The position numbers and the translations under genes were made by a program. The notes under the pieces were generated by a model, which saw nothing but the letters and a program-made list of their open reading frames with translations, was not told the origin of the DNA and ran no database searches. From Deltaproteobacteria bacterium (lineage in GTDB: Bacteria > Myxococcota_A > UBA9160 > SZUA-336), in contig JAUXJB010000061.1 in assembly GCA_030624945.1 (NCBI GenBank), positions 1 through 8,203 of the forward strand: a stretch of DNA of 8,203 nucleotides. Reading direction: 5' to 3'. Position 1 is the stretch's first letter; the number at the start of each line of letters is the position of its first letter. Shown in pieces: positions 6,266-8,203 of this stretch.

Positions 6266-7720
6266 TCAGAACTCTACTTTTGCGTAGCCTCTGTGTCGCG
6301 GGTTGCTCTCCGCGCACGCTCGCGGAGTCGGAATCAGCTTGCCGGGATTGCAGCGGTCCTCCGGATCGAAGGCATCGTGCACCCAACGCATGGGCTCCAG
6401 GTCGCACTCGTCGAAGAGCATGCGCATGTAGTCGCGCTTCTCGATGCCTATGCCGTGCTCCCCGGAGAGTACGCCCCCCGCTTCGATGCAGATCCGCAGG
6501 ATCTCCTCGCCCATCTCGCGAACCCGTTGCAGCTGGTTGGCATCGCGCCGGTCGAACGAGATATTCGGGTGCAGGTTGCCGTCCCCCGCGTGCAGGATGT
6601 TGGCGAGGCGGAGCCCCCTTCGGGCGGCCGCCTCGTTGATCTCCGCGACGACCTCGGGCAGCCGCGTGCGCGGCACGACCGCATCGTGCACGTAGAGGTC
6701 CGGAGCGAGTCGTCCCATCGCACCAAAGGCGCCCTTGCGGCCGCGCCAGAGGGCCGCGCGCTCCGCTTCGTCCACAGCGGCACGCACATCGATGGCCTGG
6801 CGCTCGCGACAGACGCGTTCCACGCACTCGCGCTCCTCTGCGACACCCTGCGCGGCGCCATCGAGCTCGATGAGCAGCACGGCGCGGGCGTCGCGCGGGT
6901 AGCCGGCGGCGTAGACGGATGCCTCGACCGCCTCGATGGTCCGGTCGTCCAGCAGCTCGAGCGCCGCCGGAAGCACGCCGCTCGCGATGATCCCGGCCAC
7001 CGCCTCGCAGGCCCCTACCAGCGAGGAGAAGCTCGCGAGCAGCGTGCAAACGGTCTCGGGGTCGGGCACGAGTCGCACGGTCGCACAGGTCACCAAGCCG
7101 AGCGTTCCCTCGGATCCGACGAAGAGACCGCGCAGATCGTAGCCCGCGCAGTGGCCGTCGCGGCGGCCCAGCTTGACAAGTGTCGCGTCTGGGAGAACGA
7201 CCTCGATCTCGAGCACGTGTGGACTGGTCGTCCCGTACTTGAGCGTATGGGGACCGCCGCTGTTCTCCGCGATGTTTCCGCCGATCGTGCAGGCGGACTG
7301 GCTCGAGGGATCGGGAGCGTAGTGGAGGCCCAGCGGCGCCACCATCTCCGACAGATCCGCGTTGATCACGCCCGGCTCTACCACAGCCGTGCGGTTGGTG
7401 ACGTCGATCTCGAGCACGCGGTTCATGCGCGAGAACTCGATCAACACGCACCCGTCGACGGGTGTCGCACCGCCGGAGAGGCCCGTACCTGCACCGCGTG
7501 CCACGTAGCTCGTGCCGGCGGCGTTGCAGGCCAGGACGATCTCCTGGACCGCTCGCGCACTCAGCGGAAAGACGACCGCCAGCGCGCGTCCGCGCAGGAG
7601 GGTGAAGGCATCGGCTTCGTAGGGGAAGAGCTCTCCCTCACCGTCCAGAACCTCCGCGACCTCGCGAATGCTCCGCAGACGGCGGACCAGCTCGACGGCC
7701 CTGGGCAGCTGCTCAGCCAA
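6266..7720 (-). CDS. glcD: Glycolate oxidase catalytic FAD subunit GlcD
   Basis: The product is 484 aa (E. coli GlcD is about 499). It oxidises glycolate to glyoxylate, and in relatives also D-lactate or other D-2-hydroxyacids, with FAD as cofactor. The PCMH FAD domain shows 'RGAGTGLSGG' (75-84), 'CTIGGNIAENSGGPHTLKYG' (144-163) and 'GLFVGSEGTLGLVT' (198-211). The C-terminal FAD-linked oxidase domain shows 'WRGRKGAFGAMGRLAPDLYV' (325-344), the His-rich 'ILHAGDGNLHPNI' (375-387), 'GEHGIGIEKRDYM' (420-432) and 'FDPEDRCNPGKLIPTPR' (451-467). The start is a TTG at 7720: a stop codon lies in frame at 7780, no ATG or GTG occurs between them, and the residues after the TTG are needed for normal family length. 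It overlaps the preceding peptidase gene by 8 nt and is followed by glcE after 2 nt. FAD-linked D-lactate dehydrogenases share this fold, but glcE and glcF alongside argue for glycolate oxidase. Confidence 0.95.
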   Translation of the reverse strand: MAEQLPRAVELVRRLRSIREVAEVLDGEGELFPYEADAFTLLRGRALAVVFPLSARAVQEIVLACNAAGTSYVARGAGTGLSGGATPVDGCVLIEFSRMNRVLEIDVTNRTAVVEPGVINADLSEMVAPLGLHYAPDPSSQSACTIGGNIAENSGGPHTLKYGTTSPHVLEIEVVLPDATLVKLGRRDGHCAGYDLRGLFVGSEGTLGLVTCATVRLVPDPETVCTLLASFSSLVGACEAVAGIIASGVLPAALELLDDRTIEAVEASVYAAGYPRDARAVLLIELDGAAQGVAEERECVERVCRERQAIDVRAAVDEAERAALWRGRKGAFGAMGRLAPDLYVHDAVVPRTRLPEVVAEINEAAARRGLRLANILHAGDGNLHPNISFDRRDANQLQRVREMGEEILRICIEAGGVLSGEHGIGIEKRDYMRMLFDECDLEPMRWVHDAFDPEDRCNPGKLIPTPRACAESNPRHRGYAKVEF

Positions 7721-8203
7721 GTCCCAGCCGCTCGATCTCGTCCTCGTCCAGGCCCAGGCAGTGGCCGATCTCGTGCTTCACGGTGATCGCGATCTGCTCG
7801 ATCAGCTCCGAGGGCGTGGTCGCGACCTTCTCCAGGTTCCGCTTGAAGAGCAGGATCTTGTCCACGTCCACCTTGAGGGCGGTTGCCTGCAGCGGATTCG
7901 CGCCGTCGGCCGTGATGGGAACACCCAGGAAGAGCCCCAGGATCTGCGGCGAGAGGTTGTGCTCGCGTATGAGCTCCGCGTCCGGCAGACCCTCGATGAT
8001 GAGCGGGCAGTTGGTCGTGTACTTGCGGATCTCCCGAGGCAGCTCCTCGAGTGCGGCCTCGGCGGCGGACTGGAACGCCCCGTCGTCCATCCGAATCGGC
8101 AGGGGGTACATATCGGGGGCCAGGTTGGCCGCCTCCGCGAACAGGCGCTCGGCCGGCTCCTGGAGGCCCAGGTGCTCCGACACCAGGGCCAGGTGGTAGA
8201 CGC
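7713..8203 (-). CDS. TPR-linked zinicin-like zinc metallopeptidase (5' end outside window)
   Basis: The frame is open from the right edge to TGA at 7715-7713, giving at least 162 residues. A GTG at 8183 could be a start, but the codons before it continue a TPR-like helix pair ('HLALVSEHLGLQEPAERLF', then 'EAANLAPDMYPLP'). The true start is therefore probably beyond the window. After the repeat comes a compact domain of the minimal zinc-peptidase (zinicin, formerly DUF1025) type: 'AALEELPREIRKY', 'CPLIIEGLPD', 'LGLFLGVPIT', 'DKILLFKRNLE', and the signature 'HEIGHCLGLDEDEIERLGL' near the C-terminus. The two His of HEIGH (codons 7775-7773 and 7763-7761) should bind zinc, with the Glu between them as catalytic base; an acidic residue in the following DEDE probably gives the third ligand. 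No export signal or membrane span is visible in this part, and its substrate is unknown. It overlaps glcD by 8 nt, so it is probably co-expressed with glycolate oxidase. Confidence 0.82.
   Translation of the reverse strand, partial: VYHLALVSEHLGLQEPAERLFAEAANLAPDMYPLPIRMDDGAFQSAAEAALEELPREIRKYTTNCPLIIEGLPDAELIREHNLSPQILGLFLGVPITADGANPLQATALKVDVDKILLFKRNLEKVATTPSELIEQIAITVKHEIGHCLGLDEDEIERLGLG

Noticed and set aside
3827..6287. The 11-mer CTTTTGCGTAG occurs near the 3' ends of both glcF (3827-3837) and glcD (6277-6287), where both proteins read Tyr-Ala-Lys close to the C-terminus
   Set aside because: Several 11-base matches are expected by chance in 8 kb, and the flanks do not extend the match. 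I treat it as coincidence rather than a duplicated tail or regulatory site.
6265..7451. Long minus-strand frame running from within glcD into glcE, which could be read as one 793-aa protein starting at 7451
   Set aside because: The first about 395 residues are an Arg/Ala/Gly-rich out-of-frame reading of glcD with no family features. Real GlcE similarity begins only at ATG 6263, 2 nt after the glcD stop, so this is not a fusion gene.
6065..7786. 573-codon open frame on the plus strand opposite glcD
   Set aside because: It is antisense to a certain gene. GC-rich codon usage with few stop codons produces such frames, and the translation has no recognisable domain or good start context.
1..8203. 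Searched for tRNA/rRNA genes, CRISPR arrays, insertion sequences, long direct repeats and defence-type genes
   Set aside because: None seen. The window is almost completely filled by seven co-directional or convergent metabolic and envelope genes of uniform composition.

Overview
The window is GC-rich and fully occupied by genes, with strong G/C preference at third codon positions. It carries two convergent gene blocks that meet at a 35-bp gap near position 3790. There are no RNA genes, mobile elements, CRISPR arrays or long non-coding stretches. The gene content suggests a heterotrophic, aerobic, diderm (outer-membrane) bacterium with a GC-rich genome. It has a LeuA of the 'GVDSDQ...KMLN' type, a three-subunit glycolate oxidase and two lipobox-bearing helical-repeat lipoproteins. 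A myxobacterial/deltaproteobacterial-like or related environmental lineage would fit, but that is inference and the sequence does not prove it.

Plus-strand block (1-3771). It starts inside a gene for the C-terminal part of a 2-isopropylmalate synthase (leuA), which ends at 601. Two lipoprotein genes follow. The first (612-1547) starts at a GTG 10 nt after leuA. The second (1528-3771) overlaps the first by 20 nt. Both proteins have a clear signal peptide ending in a lipobox Cys and a mostly helical, TPR-like body. Neither is a protein I recognise. The tight packing suggests co-transcription with leuA, but I see no functional link to leucine synthesis.

Minus-strand block (8203-3807, read right to left). 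The first gene, cut by the window edge, encodes a minimal zinc metallopeptidase of the zinicin type with HEIGH, preceded by at least one TPR-like repeat. It overlaps glcD by 8 nt. glcD, glcE and glcF follow with gaps of 2 and 3 nt. Together these three encode a membrane-associated glycolate (D-2-hydroxyacid) oxidase: GlcD is the FAD catalytic subunit, GlcE the second FAD-domain subunit, and GlcF the two [4Fe-4S] plus cysteine-rich-domain electron-transfer subunit. The complex oxidises glycolate to glyoxylate and passes electrons towards the respiratory chain. No malate synthase, glycolate permease or GlcC-type regulator lies in the window, and the promoter of this operon is beyond the right edge.

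Between the blocks, a perfect 8-bp inverted repeat with a 12-nt loop could serve as a terminator for both. Overall the region looks like ordinary chromosomal sequence. The least explained parts are the lipoprotein pair and the TPR-zinicin/glcDEF linkage. I did not find a convincing new defence or mobile system.
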